Positions 6,198-13,432 of a stretch of 13,466 nt of DNA are shown piece by piece (within the stretch, counting starts at the first letter, position 1; each line of letters begins with the position of its first letter). Made by a program: the position numbers and the translations under genes. The notes below the pieces were generated by a model. The model had not been told where the DNA came from and did no database searches. It saw only the letters and a program-made list of their open reading frames with translations. The stretch spans positions 2,145 to 15,610 of the forward strand of contig DJFP01000212.1 in assembly GCA_002432565.1 (NCBI GenBank), read 5' to 3'. The DNA is from Flavobacteriales bacterium UBA5869 (GTDB lineage: Bacteria; Bacteroidota; Bacteroidia; Flavobacteriales_D; Crocinitomicaceae).

Positions 6198-8333
6198 TTA
6201 TTTAATCCACATTAATTTTTCCCGTTCTACTTTTAAGCGCATAAACCCGAAAGCAACCGTTAAAATGTGTCCTTTGATTTCTTCTACCGTACCGCTTTGT
6301 TTGGTTTCGATCATTTTCACTGTTGAGCCGACTACAATTTTATCCCTTTGATAAGTGTCTTCTTCAGGTTTTTGTGTTTTGCGTTTTTTAGCAACCGGTT
6401 TTTGGGGTTTGGCCTGCGCTTTTATTAATTCAACTTTTCGTTTTGCTTCCTCAATTTTGGACTTCTCCACCATGAGGTATTTGCGCACGTCTTCCATTAA
6501 TGGATTGTTGGCGTCTTTCTTCCGGGTGCGTGTCTGATAACGGTCAATGAAAGATTTCATTTTCTTGCCCGAATTAATGAACAGGTTGTTTTTCTCCGCT
6601 AATTCCTGTTGATTGCGCAGGCGTTCATCGATCCGTTCTTTCTTTTCAATGAATTCCATGCGGGCATTATTTGCCAGTTCCTGGGCTTCGATGTGTTCCT
6701 TGTTCAAACGCTGCAGGTACATTTTTTCTTTGTTGAGCTCATTGAGCAAATGGTCCATCTTCACGCGGTTCTGGTCCAGTTTGCCTTTGGCTTGTTCAAT
6801 CAAATCCATTGGGATTCCGTTCATTTGAGCGACTTCAAAAGTGAAAGAACTTCCCGGTTGTCCCATGGAGAAGCGGTACAAGGGTTCTAATGTCTCGGTA
6901 TTGAAAAGCATGCATCCGTTTACCGCATTCGGCAGCCGGTCAGCTTTCAGTTTGATATTGGCGTAATGCGTAGTGATTACTCCGTAAGATTTTCGTTTGT
7001 ATAATTCCTCGAAAAATACTTCTGCCAACGCCCCGCCCAGTTCCGGGTCAGATCCCGTTCCGAATTCGTCCAACAATAATAATGTTCTTCGGTTGGAAAC
7101 CTTCAGGAAGAATTTCATGCGCTTCAAACGGTAGGAATACGTACTCAGTTCGTTTTCAATAGACTGATTGTCTCCGATGTCGGTCAGTACCTGCTGGAAG
7201 AAACAGAATTTGCTGTTCTCATGAACAGGGATTAACAAGCCGGCCTGAAGCATAATCTGCAACAACCCGATTGTTTTCAGTGTAATGGATTTACCTCCCG
7301 CGTTCGGACCTGAAATAACGAGCATTCTGCTGTTAGCATCCAGGATCAGGCTCTGCGGAAGTGTTGCTTTTCCAATGGCTTTATTGGTTTTCCAAAGAAT
7401 CGGGTGGTAGGCGTCGATTAATTCTATCCGGGTATTTCGCACGATTCCCGGCAGGTTTGCATCCAGGTCAAGTGCGAGTTTGGTTTTTGCATTGATGAAG
7501 TCGAATTCCACTAATAATTCCTGGTAAGCCTCAATCAAAGGCAGGTGATGTGCAATTTCCCGGGTTAACTCCTGCAGGATGCGGAAAATTTCTTTCCGTT
7601 CATCGTCCAGGGACATTTCCAGTTCGTTATTCAAAGGAATATTGATCGCCGGTTCAATGAAGGTCAAACTTCCGGTTTTGGACGAACCGACTACCATTCC
7701 GCCGATCTTGCGTTTGTGACTGGATTGGACGGTTAGAACTCGTCGTTCATTGATGAAGGCTTCTTTCGTATCGCCGAGTAATCCTTCTTTCAGGTAACGG
7801 CGCATTTCCTTGTCGAAATTGCGGTTAATTTGGTTACGGAGTTTGGCAATTTGTTGTCGGATTGCGTATAATTCCGGAGAAGCATCGTCTTTGATCTGGC
7901 CTCTGCGGTCAAATACTTTTTCAATGGCTTCGATTAATTCCCGGGTAAAATAGACGTTTTTCAGCAACGCGAAAAGGTTTGGGAAATCCTGCGAGCGCTT
8001 GTCGAAGAAATGCAGCATGTTGTTCACCAGTTCGGAAGCGCGTGTAATGCGAACAAAGCCTTCCTGCTGAAGTACTGCATTGTGAATAGGAAGCAGCTTA
8101 ATCTCAGCCAGCAATTCTTCGAAGTCAAGCGCCGGGAAAGATTCTCCTTCCACACGAATGCGTTTGAATTCGTTCAATCGGAGCAGTTCAAATTCGATCG
8201 CATCGAAATCATTATTCGGCGACAGGCCTTCCAATCTTTTTTGAGCAGTTGCTCCAATACTGAATGCAGCGAGCCATTCCCGGATTTGGTTAAATTCTAA
8301 ATCGTGAAGTGTTTGCTGATCAAATCCTTTCAT
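6198..8333 (-). CDS. mutS2: MutS2-type ATPase lacking the C-terminal Smr domain
   Basis: The 711-residue product has the MutS core and clamp helices (about 1-330), then an ABC-type ATPase: Walker A GPNAGGKS (342-349), the NQSIENELSTYSYRL region (389-403) contributing in trans, Walker B LLLLDEFGTGSDP (418-430) and a TTHY switch histidine (454-457). A long charged coiled coil follows (about 510-640), then a Lys/Pro-rich linker and a small beta-rich end (about 667-707). There is no N-terminal mismatch-recognition domain, which marks it as MutS2 rather than MutS1. The usual C-terminal Smr nuclease domain is absent; the protein stops at MWIK. MutS2 proteins act on recombination intermediates or, in Bacillus, on collided ribosomes. 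ATG 8333 gives MKGFDQQTLHDLEFNQI, the family-like start; an upstream start at 8408 adds 25 unconserved residues. Confidence 0.88.
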   Translation of the reverse strand: MKGFDQQTLHDLEFNQIREWLAAFSIGATAQKRLEGLSPNNDFDAIEFELLRLNEFKRIRVEGESFPALDFEELLAEIKLLPIHNAVLQQEGFVRITRASELVNNMLHFFDKRSQDFPNLFALLKNVYFTRELIEAIEKVFDRRGQIKDDASPELYAIRQQIAKLRNQINRNFDKEMRRYLKEGLLGDTKEAFINERRVLTVQSSHKRKIGGMVVGSSKTGSLTFIEPAINIPLNNELEMSLDDERKEIFRILQELTREIAHHLPLIEAYQELLVEFDFINAKTKLALDLDANLPGIVRNTRIELIDAYHPILWKTNKAIGKATLPQSLILDANSRMLVISGPNAGGKSITLKTIGLLQIMLQAGLLIPVHENSKFCFFQQVLTDIGDNQSIENELSTYSYRLKRMKFFLKVSNRRTLLLLDEFGTGSDPELGGALAEVFFEELYKRKSYGVITTHYANIKLKADRLPNAVNGCMLFNTETLEPLYRFSMGQPGSSFTFEVAQMNGIPMDLIEQAKGKLDQNRVKMDHLLNELNKEKMYLQRLNKEHIEAQELANNARMEFIEKKERIDERLRNQQELAEKNNLFINSGKKMKSFIDRYQTRTRKKDANNPLMEDVRKYLMVEKSKIEEAKRKVELIKAQAKPQKPVAKKRKTQKPEEDTYQRDKIVVGSTVKMIETKQSGTVEEIKGHILTVAFGFMRLKVEREKLMWIK

Positions 8334-8487
8334 ACTGTAAAAATAATGGCAATTTAGGATCGGGCAATGCCTTGAAATGAATCCTATGATTGTTTTTTTA
8401 GTTTTCATCGAAAATCAATCAACAAAATTCTATTTTTATGGTCTTAAGATGTTCTTAAACATTTAAACTCTTTGAACTTTTTCACTT

Positions 8488-9252
8488 ATGAAATTATTGT
8501 CCTTTAATGTGAACGGAATCCGTGCAATAGCCGGAAAATCATTTATCACCGATATGCAGCAGGTAAATGCAGATGTTATTTGTCTGCAGGAGACAAAAGC
8601 TACTGTAGAACAAGTAATGGAAACGGTAAGGCCTTTGGGGTATCCGTTTGTGTATGCCAATGAGGCGGGAAGAAAAGGATATTCCGGGACAGCAATTATT
8701 TCAAAGATGGAACCGATCTCGGTGGTTTACGACATGGGAGTCGCTGAGCATGATGAGGAAGGGCGCGTGATTTGTGCGGAATACGATCAGTTTTACCTGA
8801 TCACCGTTTACGTGCCGAATTCTGGAAGTGAATTGTTGCGTTTGCCTTATCGTCAGGCGTGGGATGCAGATTTTCTGATTTATTTGAAAAACCTGGAGGC
8901 GAAAAAGCCCGTTATTGTTTGCGGAGATTTCAACGTGGCTCACAAAGCAATTGATTTGGCGCGCCCGAAAGCGAATTACAATAAATCAGCCGGATTTATG
9001 CAGGAAGAAATTGATGGAATGGATGCTTTTGTAGGAAGCGGACTGGTTGATTCCTGGCGTGTATTGAACGGTGATGAAATCAAATATAGCTGGTGGAGCT
9101 ACCGCGGTGGAGCAAGAGAGAAGAACGTAGGCTGGCGGATTGACTATTTCTTAGTTTCCGAAGCATTTGTTCCAAATCTCAAAGCAGCAACGATCCACAA
9201 TGAGATCATGGGATCCGATCATTGTCCGGTTGGGTTGGAATTGGCGCTATAA
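8488..9252 (+). CDS. xth: Exodeoxyribonuclease III (AP endonuclease, ExoIII/XthA family)
   Basis: This 254-residue enzyme cuts DNA 5' to abasic sites and removes 3' blocking groups in base excision repair. All catalytic residues of the Mg-dependent exonuclease/endonuclease/phosphatase fold are present: N7 (FNVNG), E35 (LQETK), Y108 (VYVPN), D147 and N149 (CGDFNVA), D219 (WRIDYF) and D244-H245 (GSDHCPV). Length is close to the E. coli enzyme (268). The ATG at 8488 gives MKLLSFNVNGIRA, the standard start. It is transcribed away from mutS2 across a 154-base gap. TATTTTTA at 8431-8438 is a weak -7 candidate, and a TTTGAAC heptamer stands just before the start. A palindromic terminator follows 16 bases after the stop, so it is probably a single-gene unit. 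Confidence 0.97.
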   Translation: MKLLSFNVNGIRAIAGKSFITDMQQVNADVICLQETKATVEQVMETVRPLGYPFVYANEAGRKGYSGTAIISKMEPISVVYDMGVAEHDEEGRVICAEYDQFYLITVYVPNSGSELLRLPYRQAWDADFLIYLKNLEAKKPVIVCGDFNVAHKAIDLARPKANYNKSAGFMQEEIDGMDAFVGSGLVDSWRVLNGDEIKYSWWSYRGGAREKNVGWRIDYFLVSEAFVPNLKAATIHNEIMGSDHCPVGLELAL

Positions 9253-9268
9253 TAAAACGCTAATATTT

Positions 9269-9309
9269 AAAACGTAGGCACGTGATTAATCACATGCCTA
9301 CGTTTTTTT
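9269..9309 (+). terminator. Palindromic terminator after xth, copy 1 of a repeat family
   Basis: A 38-base near-palindrome (9269-9306) is centred on GATTAATC, with 18 of 19 positions paired and a single C-A mismatch, and runs into a seven-T tract (9303-9309). Its 28-base core (9274-9301, beginning GTAGGC and ending GCCTAC) matches the core of the terminator at 13226-13253 at 23 of 28 positions. It should end xth transcription. Confidence 0.88.
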
Positions 9310-9320
9310 GTGACAAACAG

Positions 9321-9355
9321 TTTCCAAAATGAAATGCGCTTTTTCCAAAATGAAA
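9321..9355. repeat. Two direct copies of TTTCCAAAATGAAA, 21 bp apart
   Basis: Identical 14-mers lie at 9321-9334 and 9342-9355. Each has dyad ends (TTTC...GAAA), and the 21-bp period equals two helical turns, so two bound proteins would face the same side. They sit in the 196-base stretch between the xth terminator and the PorT-like gene at 9506. A further inverted repeat, GTTTCAA (9479-9485) and TTGAAAC (9499-9505), abuts that gene's ATG. This looks like an operator region; no regulator is identified and no clear -7 box was found. Confidence 0.45.
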
Positions 9356-9505
9356 CGAATTATTCTATTTGGCACAATCCCGGTTTTTCGATCGTCCTTC
9401 TGAATCCTTTTACTGGATGATGTTTAAGTTTTTTTAAGAGTGCATTTGTCCTTCACGGGCATGGATTTGGCCTTTCGTGTTTCAAACGGATTAAAAAATT
9501 GAAAC

Positions 9506-10135
9506 ATGAAAAAGCTTACGACAATGCTGATAGCATGCATATCACTATTCGGGATGAATTTGAATGCGCAGGAAGATTACAGGGGGAATTTGAAATTCGG
9601 TTTAAAAGCCGGTGCTAACTACTCCAACGTTTGGGATGAACGGGATAATGATTTTGAGGCAAACGGGAAAGCAGGTTTTGCAGGAGGTGCTTTCTTGCAC
9701 ATTCCGATCGGGAAATTCTTAGGAGTTCAGCCGGAGGTTTTATTCTCTCAAAAAGGGTTCCAGGGTTCGGGTTCAATTCTTGGCCAGGAATATGCCTTCA
9801 AGCGTACAACGAACTATCTGGACGTACCAATCCTGTTTACTTTTAAGCCGTTTCCGGCATTTTCGATCGTTGCAGGTCCGCAATACTCTTTTTTAATGAG
9901 CCAGGAAGATAATTTTACAACAGGATCTTCTTCCACTACTGAATTCCGTGATTTCGATACAGATATTCGCCGAAACACGCTTGGAGCAGTAGTCGGTTTT
10001 GATGTTAACGTAAACCACTTTGTGGTGTCTCCGAGAGCAGGATGGGATTTTCAAACGAACCATGGCGATGGTTCCTCATCCGCTCCACGCTATAAAAATC
10101 AATGGCTTCAGCTAACACTGGGTTACAGATTCTAG
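9506..10135 (+). CDS. PorT-like outer-membrane beta-barrel protein
   Basis: The product is 209 residues. A signal peptide (MKKLTTMLIACISLFGMNLNA, about 1-21) ends in an AQ cleavage site typical of Bacteroidota. The mature part opens with FGLKAGANYSNV and continues with strands such as AGGAFLHIPIGKFLGVQPEVLFS (about 58-80), YLDVPILFTFKPF and FSIVAGPQYSFLM. It ends LQLTLGYRF, with the C-terminal aromatic residue expected of outer-membrane barrels. This matches the PorT-like barrel family (Pfam 'outer membrane protein beta-barrel domain', PF13568), an abundant group in the phylum with mostly unknown ligands; nothing ties this copy to the type 9 secretion protein PorT itself. It stands alone between two terminators, with repeat-rich upstream DNA that suggests specific regulation. 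Confidence 0.88.
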   Translation: MKKLTTMLIACISLFGMNLNAQEDYRGNLKFGLKAGANYSNVWDERDNDFEANGKAGFAGGAFLHIPIGKFLGVQPEVLFSQKGFQGSGSILGQEYAFKRTTNYLDVPILFTFKPFPAFSIVAGPQYSFLMSQEDNFTTGSSSTTEFRDFDTDIRRNTLGAVVGFDVNVNHFVVSPRAGWDFQTNHGDGSSSAPRYKNQWLQLTLGYRF

Positions 10136-10159
10136 TCTCGAAGCCTGTTATTGGTTTGG

Positions 10160-10193
10160 AAAGTCCTTTCGGTTTAACTGAGGGGACTTTTTT
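10160..10193 (+). terminator. Rho-independent terminator after the PorT-like gene
   Basis: AAAGTCCTTTCGG (10160-10172) pairs with CTGAGGGGACTTT (10178-10190) around a TTTAA loop, 13 pairs including three G-T wobbles, and runs into six Ts (10188-10193). It lies 25 bases past the stop codon and separates this gene from dnaB. Confidence 0.85.
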
Positions 10194-10294
10194 GGTTGGT
10201 TTCATCTGAGAAATTAGACGATGTTTATAACCTGTTAATTACCTCTTCGTAACTAATTATTTTGATTTCGATCTGAAGCCTGCTTTTGATTCCG

Positions 10295-10302
10295 TATCTT
10301 TG
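10295..10302 (+). promoter_or_regulatory. Bacteroidota-type -7 box (TATCTTTG) of dnaB
   Basis: TATCTTTG is an exact TAnnTTTG match and identical to the tgt box. It ends only four bases before the dnaB ATG at 10307, so the transcript should begin at or within a few bases of the start codon, making it leaderless or nearly so. No good -33 element is visible at the expected distance. Confidence 0.55.
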
Positions 10303-10306
10303 TTCA

Positions 10307-11881
10307 ATGGAAGAACAACAGCCGAACAATTCCCGTAGGGTAGGAGCTCGTACCAAGAATACTATTTTACCGCTTGCAAATGAAATGGGGAAAATTCCAC
10401 CCCAGGCAATTGATGTAGAACAAGCCGTTCTCGGAGCAATGATGCTGGATAAAAACGCCGTCACCGATACCATTGATATGTTGTCGGCGGAAAGTTTTTA
10501 TGATCCGAAGCATACTTACATCTATGGAGCAATCCGTGAATTATTCGGAACTTCCAATCCGATTGACTTATTAACGGTTGCCGATAAACTGAAGCAGAAC
10601 GGTGAGCTTGAAGCTGCCGGCGGAGTGGTTTATCTCTCTTCCCTCACGCAGCGGGTGGGTTCGGTTGCACACATTGAGTATCATGCACGGATCATTGCTC
10701 AAAAGTACATTCAGCGGGAAGTTATCCGCATGTGCTCGGAGACATTGAGGGATGCTTATGATGAAACAACAGACGTTTTTGAATTGCTGACCAAGGCCGA
10801 AGGAGCTTTGTTCGGGATTGCCGAAAACAACATGAAGAAAACGGTTTCAACCATGAATATTGTGGTGAGTGAAGCTATCAAGGAAATTGAACAGGCAGCT
10901 AAAAACAGCGACGGACTTTCGGGAGTTCCAACCGGTTTCCGCAAGCTGGATGAATTGACTTCCGGGTGGCAGCGCTCCGATATGATTGTAATTGCGGCAC
11001 GTCCGGCAATGGGAAAAACCGCATTCGTATTGTCCATGGCGCGAAATACCGCTGTTGATTTCAATATGGGGGTAGCGATATTCTCCCTGGAGATGTCTTC
11101 CGTGCAGCTGGTGAAACGTTTGATCTCGGCAGAAAGTATGATTTCCGCAGAGAAACTGAGAAAAGGAAAACTGGAGGAATATGAATTCCAGCAGCTGTAT
11201 ACGCGTGTGACGAAACTTGCTGAAGCACCTATTTATATTGATGATACTCCCGGTTTGAGCGTCTTCGATTTACGGGCAAAATGCCGCCGATTGAAAATGC
11301 AGTACGATATCCAAATGGTAATTATCGATTACTTGCAGCTGATGTCGGCCGGTGGTGGAAAAGGAACCGGTAACCGGGAACAGGAAATTTCAACAATTTC
11401 CCGTTCCATCAAAGAAATTGCTAAAGAATTGAACGTTCCGATCATTGCGCTTTCCCAGCTTTCACGTTCAGTGGAAACCCGCGGAGGGGACAAACGCCCC
11501 GTGCTTTCGGATCTTCGTGAATCAGGAGCGATCGAGCAGGATGCCGATATTGTTGGGTTCTTGTACCGGCCGGAATATTACGGGATCACTACTGCTGAGG
11601 ATGGTTCATCCAACGAGGGTGTCGGTGAGATCATTATTGCAAAACACCGAAATGGTGGTTTGGAGAATGTGCGGATGCGTTTCGTTGGGAAATATGCACG
11701 TTTCGAAAATATGGAAGATCAGTACAATTCCGGAGGAGGTGATTTTAATCCGACTTCAATGAGTGCCGGAATGTCTATGAACCGTGGATTTGACGAGGCA
11801 CCGAGAACAATTACTTTGGGAAGTAATATGAACAATGTTCCGGATGAAGATTTTAACGGTCCGGACGAAACACCTTTTTAA
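10307..11881 (+). CDS. dnaB: Replicative DNA helicase DnaB
   Basis: DnaB is the hexameric helicase that unwinds DNA at the replication fork. The 524-residue product has the N-terminal primase-interacting domain (about 31-135, from PPQAIDVEQAVLGAMMLD), a linker helix, and a RecA-like motor: Walker A ARPAMGKT (231-238), catalytic E262 in FSLEMS, Walker B IIDYLQLM (339-346), SQLSR (383-387), the SDLRESGAIEQDAD region (401-414) and KHRNGG (446-451) with the probable arginine finger. It is longer than E. coli DnaB (471) mainly because of a Gly/Ser/Asn/Met-rich tail (about 474-524) ending DEDFNGPDETPF, which resembles the acidic tip of SSB. ATG 10307 is chosen because an upstream TTG (10286) would translate the promoter box. 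No intein is present. Confidence 0.97.
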   Translation: MEEQQPNNSRRVGARTKNTILPLANEMGKIPPQAIDVEQAVLGAMMLDKNAVTDTIDMLSAESFYDPKHTYIYGAIRELFGTSNPIDLLTVADKLKQNGELEAAGGVVYLSSLTQRVGSVAHIEYHARIIAQKYIQREVIRMCSETLRDAYDETTDVFELLTKAEGALFGIAENNMKKTVSTMNIVVSEAIKEIEQAAKNSDGLSGVPTGFRKLDELTSGWQRSDMIVIAARPAMGKTAFVLSMARNTAVDFNMGVAIFSLEMSSVQLVKRLISAESMISAEKLRKGKLEEYEFQQLYTRVTKLAEAPIYIDDTPGLSVFDLRAKCRRLKMQYDIQMVIIDYLQLMSAGGGKGTGNREQEISTISRSIKEIAKELNVPIIALSQLSRSVETRGGDKRPVLSDLRESGAIEQDADIVGFLYRPEYYGITTAEDGSSNEGVGEIIIAKHRNGGLENVRMRFVGKYARFENMEDQYNSGGGDFNPTSMSAGMSMNRGFDEAPRTITLGSNMNNVPDEDFNGPDETPF

Positions 11882-11961
11882 CAGGTTGATTCACAATTTA
11901 TGTTGTAAATACGGCGTTATTTCTTTTTTGAATTAAATTTAGGGTCTATCACAAGCATATT

Positions 11962-13215
11962 ATGAGATTTTTCCTGGCAATCGCATTTTTGATCGTTGTA
12001 AAAACTGCTTCGGCTTCTTCGATCCTCGTTCCGATGGATGACAGACAAACCAATCATTTAAAAGCATACGGAGTTTCTTTCTGGGTGCTTGAAAATGGTG
12101 TTGTGATGGAATGGCTGTTGAACTATCGCGGCGGATCTTTCTTATTCCCGCATTTACAGACTATTGAGGAGGAATTAATTATCCGCGGAGTGAGTTATGA
12201 AATTGTTGCTGATGGCCAGGTAAATGCAATCCGCACGGAGATTGCTAATCCCGAAGTGAATATGGAAATTGTTCAACTGGAAAAGGCACCCAAAATAGCA
12301 GTTTACACGCCGAATAGCTCTCTTCCCTGGGATGATGCGGTGACGATGGTCCTGGATTATGCCGAAATACCTTATGATAAGATCTATGATTCGGCTATCG
12401 TGATGGGAGTTCTTCCGAAGTATGACTGGCTGCACTTGCATCACGAGGATTTTACAGGTCAATATGGTAAGTTTTATGCTTCCTTTCACCGCGAAGCCTG
12501 GTATATTAACCAGGTTGCAGATGCAGAAAGAGATGCAGCTAACTTAGGTTTTTCGAAAGTTTCCCAGTTAAAACTCGCGGTAGCAAATAACCTGCGGAAT
12601 TTTGTAATGGGTGGTGGGTTTTTATTTACCATGTGCAGCGGAACCGACAGCTTTGATATTGCACTTGCAGCTCACGAAACGGATATTTGCGAACGTATGT
12701 TTGACGGAGATCCAAGAGACCCGAATTGTCAGAATGAACTGGATTATAACATGACCTTTGCCTTCAAGGATTTTATCCTGATACAAGATCCGATGGTTTA
12801 TGAATATTCAAATATCGATGGGACAGAGATGCATCGTTTACCGGCAAGCCAGGATAAGTTTACTTTGTTTGATTTTTCAGCTAAATGGGATGTTGTTCCG
12901 GCAATGCTAACACAATGTCATACCGATGTGATTGATGGTTTCATGGGGCAGACAACAGATTTTCGACGTGATTTGATTAAATCAAATGTATTGGTAATGG
13001 GTGAGAACAAGGCTTTGAACACTGCTCGTTACATTCATGGCGAATTGGGTCAGGGAACCTGGACGTTTTACGGGGGGCACGATCCCGAAGATTTTCAGCA
13101 CAGAGTAGGGGATCCGCCAACCGATTTGAATCTGCACCCGAACTCGCCGGGGTACCGGTTGATCCTGAATAATATTTTGTTCCCGGCAGCTAAGAAGCAA
13201 AAGCGGAAAACATAG
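11962..13215 (+). CDS. Conserved secreted Bacteroidota protein, often mislabelled 'asparagine synthetase B'
   Basis: The product is 417 residues with a signal peptide of about 18 residues (cleavage after ASA, before S19), so it acts in the periplasm or outside. I recognise it as a highly conserved Bacteroidota protein that databases often call asparagine synthetase B, but I see no N-terminal catalytic cysteine, no PP-loop and no other AsnB feature. Conserved-looking blocks are LLNYRGGSF (52-60), KAPKIAVYTP (108-117), WLHLHHEDFTGQYGKF (156-171), GGGFLFTMCSGTDSFD (217-232), VLVMGENK (343-350), FYGGHDPEDFQHRVGD (369-384) and a basic tail KKQKRKT. The MCSG turn with C225 and the GGHDPE block resemble class I glutamine-amidotransferase-like (ThuA-type) folds; that is inference. 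It lies 80 bases after dnaB on the same strand, with no clear terminator between, and ends at a palindromic terminator. Confidence 0.8.
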   Translation: MRFFLAIAFLIVVKTASASSILVPMDDRQTNHLKAYGVSFWVLENGVVMEWLLNYRGGSFLFPHLQTIEEELIIRGVSYEIVADGQVNAIRTEIANPEVNMEIVQLEKAPKIAVYTPNSSLPWDDAVTMVLDYAEIPYDKIYDSAIVMGVLPKYDWLHLHHEDFTGQYGKFYASFHREAWYINQVADAERDAANLGFSKVSQLKLAVANNLRNFVMGGGFLFTMCSGTDSFDIALAAHETDICERMFDGDPRDPNCQNELDYNMTFAFKDFILIQDPMVYEYSNIDGTEMHRLPASQDKFTLFDFSAKWDVVPAMLTQCHTDVIDGFMGQTTDFRRDLIKSNVLVMGENKALNTARYIHGELGQGTWTFYGGHDPEDFQHRVGDPPTDLNLHPNSPGYRLILNNILFPAAKKQKRKT

Positions 13216-13219
13216 TTTT

Positions 13220-13263
13220 AACACAGTAGGCGCGCGATTAATCGCGCGCCTACTGTGTTTTTT
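13220..13263 (+). terminator. Perfect 40-bp palindromic terminator, copy 2 of the repeat family
   Basis: Bases 13220-13259 form a perfect 40-base palindrome centred on GATTAATC, very GC-rich next to the centre, followed by six Ts (13258-13263). It begins four bases after the stop codon of the secreted protein gene. Its 28-base core (13226-13253) has the same GTAGGC...GCCTAC frame as the xth terminator. Confidence 0.9.
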
Positions 13264-13391
13264 ATTTCCCCGAAATCCAAAACAAACTTTCATTCGTATG
13301 TGATTTGAATAGTTGCAGTTTCATGCTGCAGTAGTGTGTTTTAGCCCGGTTAATTGACCGGATAGATTTAGGGGGTTAGGTTTAAAGTTGG
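13264..13391 (+). other. Non-coding stretch with two small hairpins, possible small RNA body
   Basis: No credible reading frame lies between the two terminators at the right edge. The stretch contains a TGCAG/CTGCA hairpin (13314-13330, 7-base loop) and a CCGGT/ACCGG hairpin (13346-13361, 6-base loop), then leads into the terminator at 13392. A lone terminator with structured DNA and no gene in front of it could mark a small RNA of about 120 bases. No convincing promoter was found. Confidence 0.2.
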
Positions 13392-13432
13392 AAACTCTGG
13401 TTTATTTCGGTAAATCAGAGTTTTCATTTTTT
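13392..13432 (+). terminator. Rho-independent terminator without an obvious gene
   Basis: AAACTCTGGTTTA (13392-13404) pairs with TAAATCAGAGTTT (13411-13423) around the loop TTTCGG, 13 pairs with one wobble, followed by TTTTCATTTTTT. The T-rich flank points to plus-strand transcription, yet the only upstream gene already has its own terminator 130 bases earlier. Confidence 0.75.

Noticed and set aside
8334..8408. 25-residue N-terminal extension of MutS2
   Set aside because: The extension does not look like MutS2, while the internal ATG at 8333 gives the expected start.
9364..9371. TCTATTTG, and similar TGCATTTG (9441) and TGGATTTG (9462), as -7 boxes of the PorT-like gene
   Set aside because: Each lacks the TA that defines the consensus, and none is clearly better than the others, so no promoter is called.
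10286..10306. TTG start extending DnaB by seven residues
   Set aside because: It would translate the -7 promoter box; MEEQQ at 10307 is the sensible start.
11910..11932. Possible hairpin and T tract after dnaB
   Set aside because: Only about five A-T pairs (AAATA/TATTT) support it, too weak to call a terminator despite the following TTTTTT.
12175..12489. 104-residue minus-strand open frame inside the secreted protein gene
   Set aside because: It has no domain features and sits opposite a well-supported conserved gene, so it is a shadow. The same applies to the open frames at 2006-2362, 8010-8300, 10756-11064 and 11445-11762.
13220..13259. 40-bp palindrome as CRISPR repeat, IS end or attachment site
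   Set aside because: There is no regular spacing array, transposase, integrase or target duplication; the T tract and position behind a stop codon fit a terminator.
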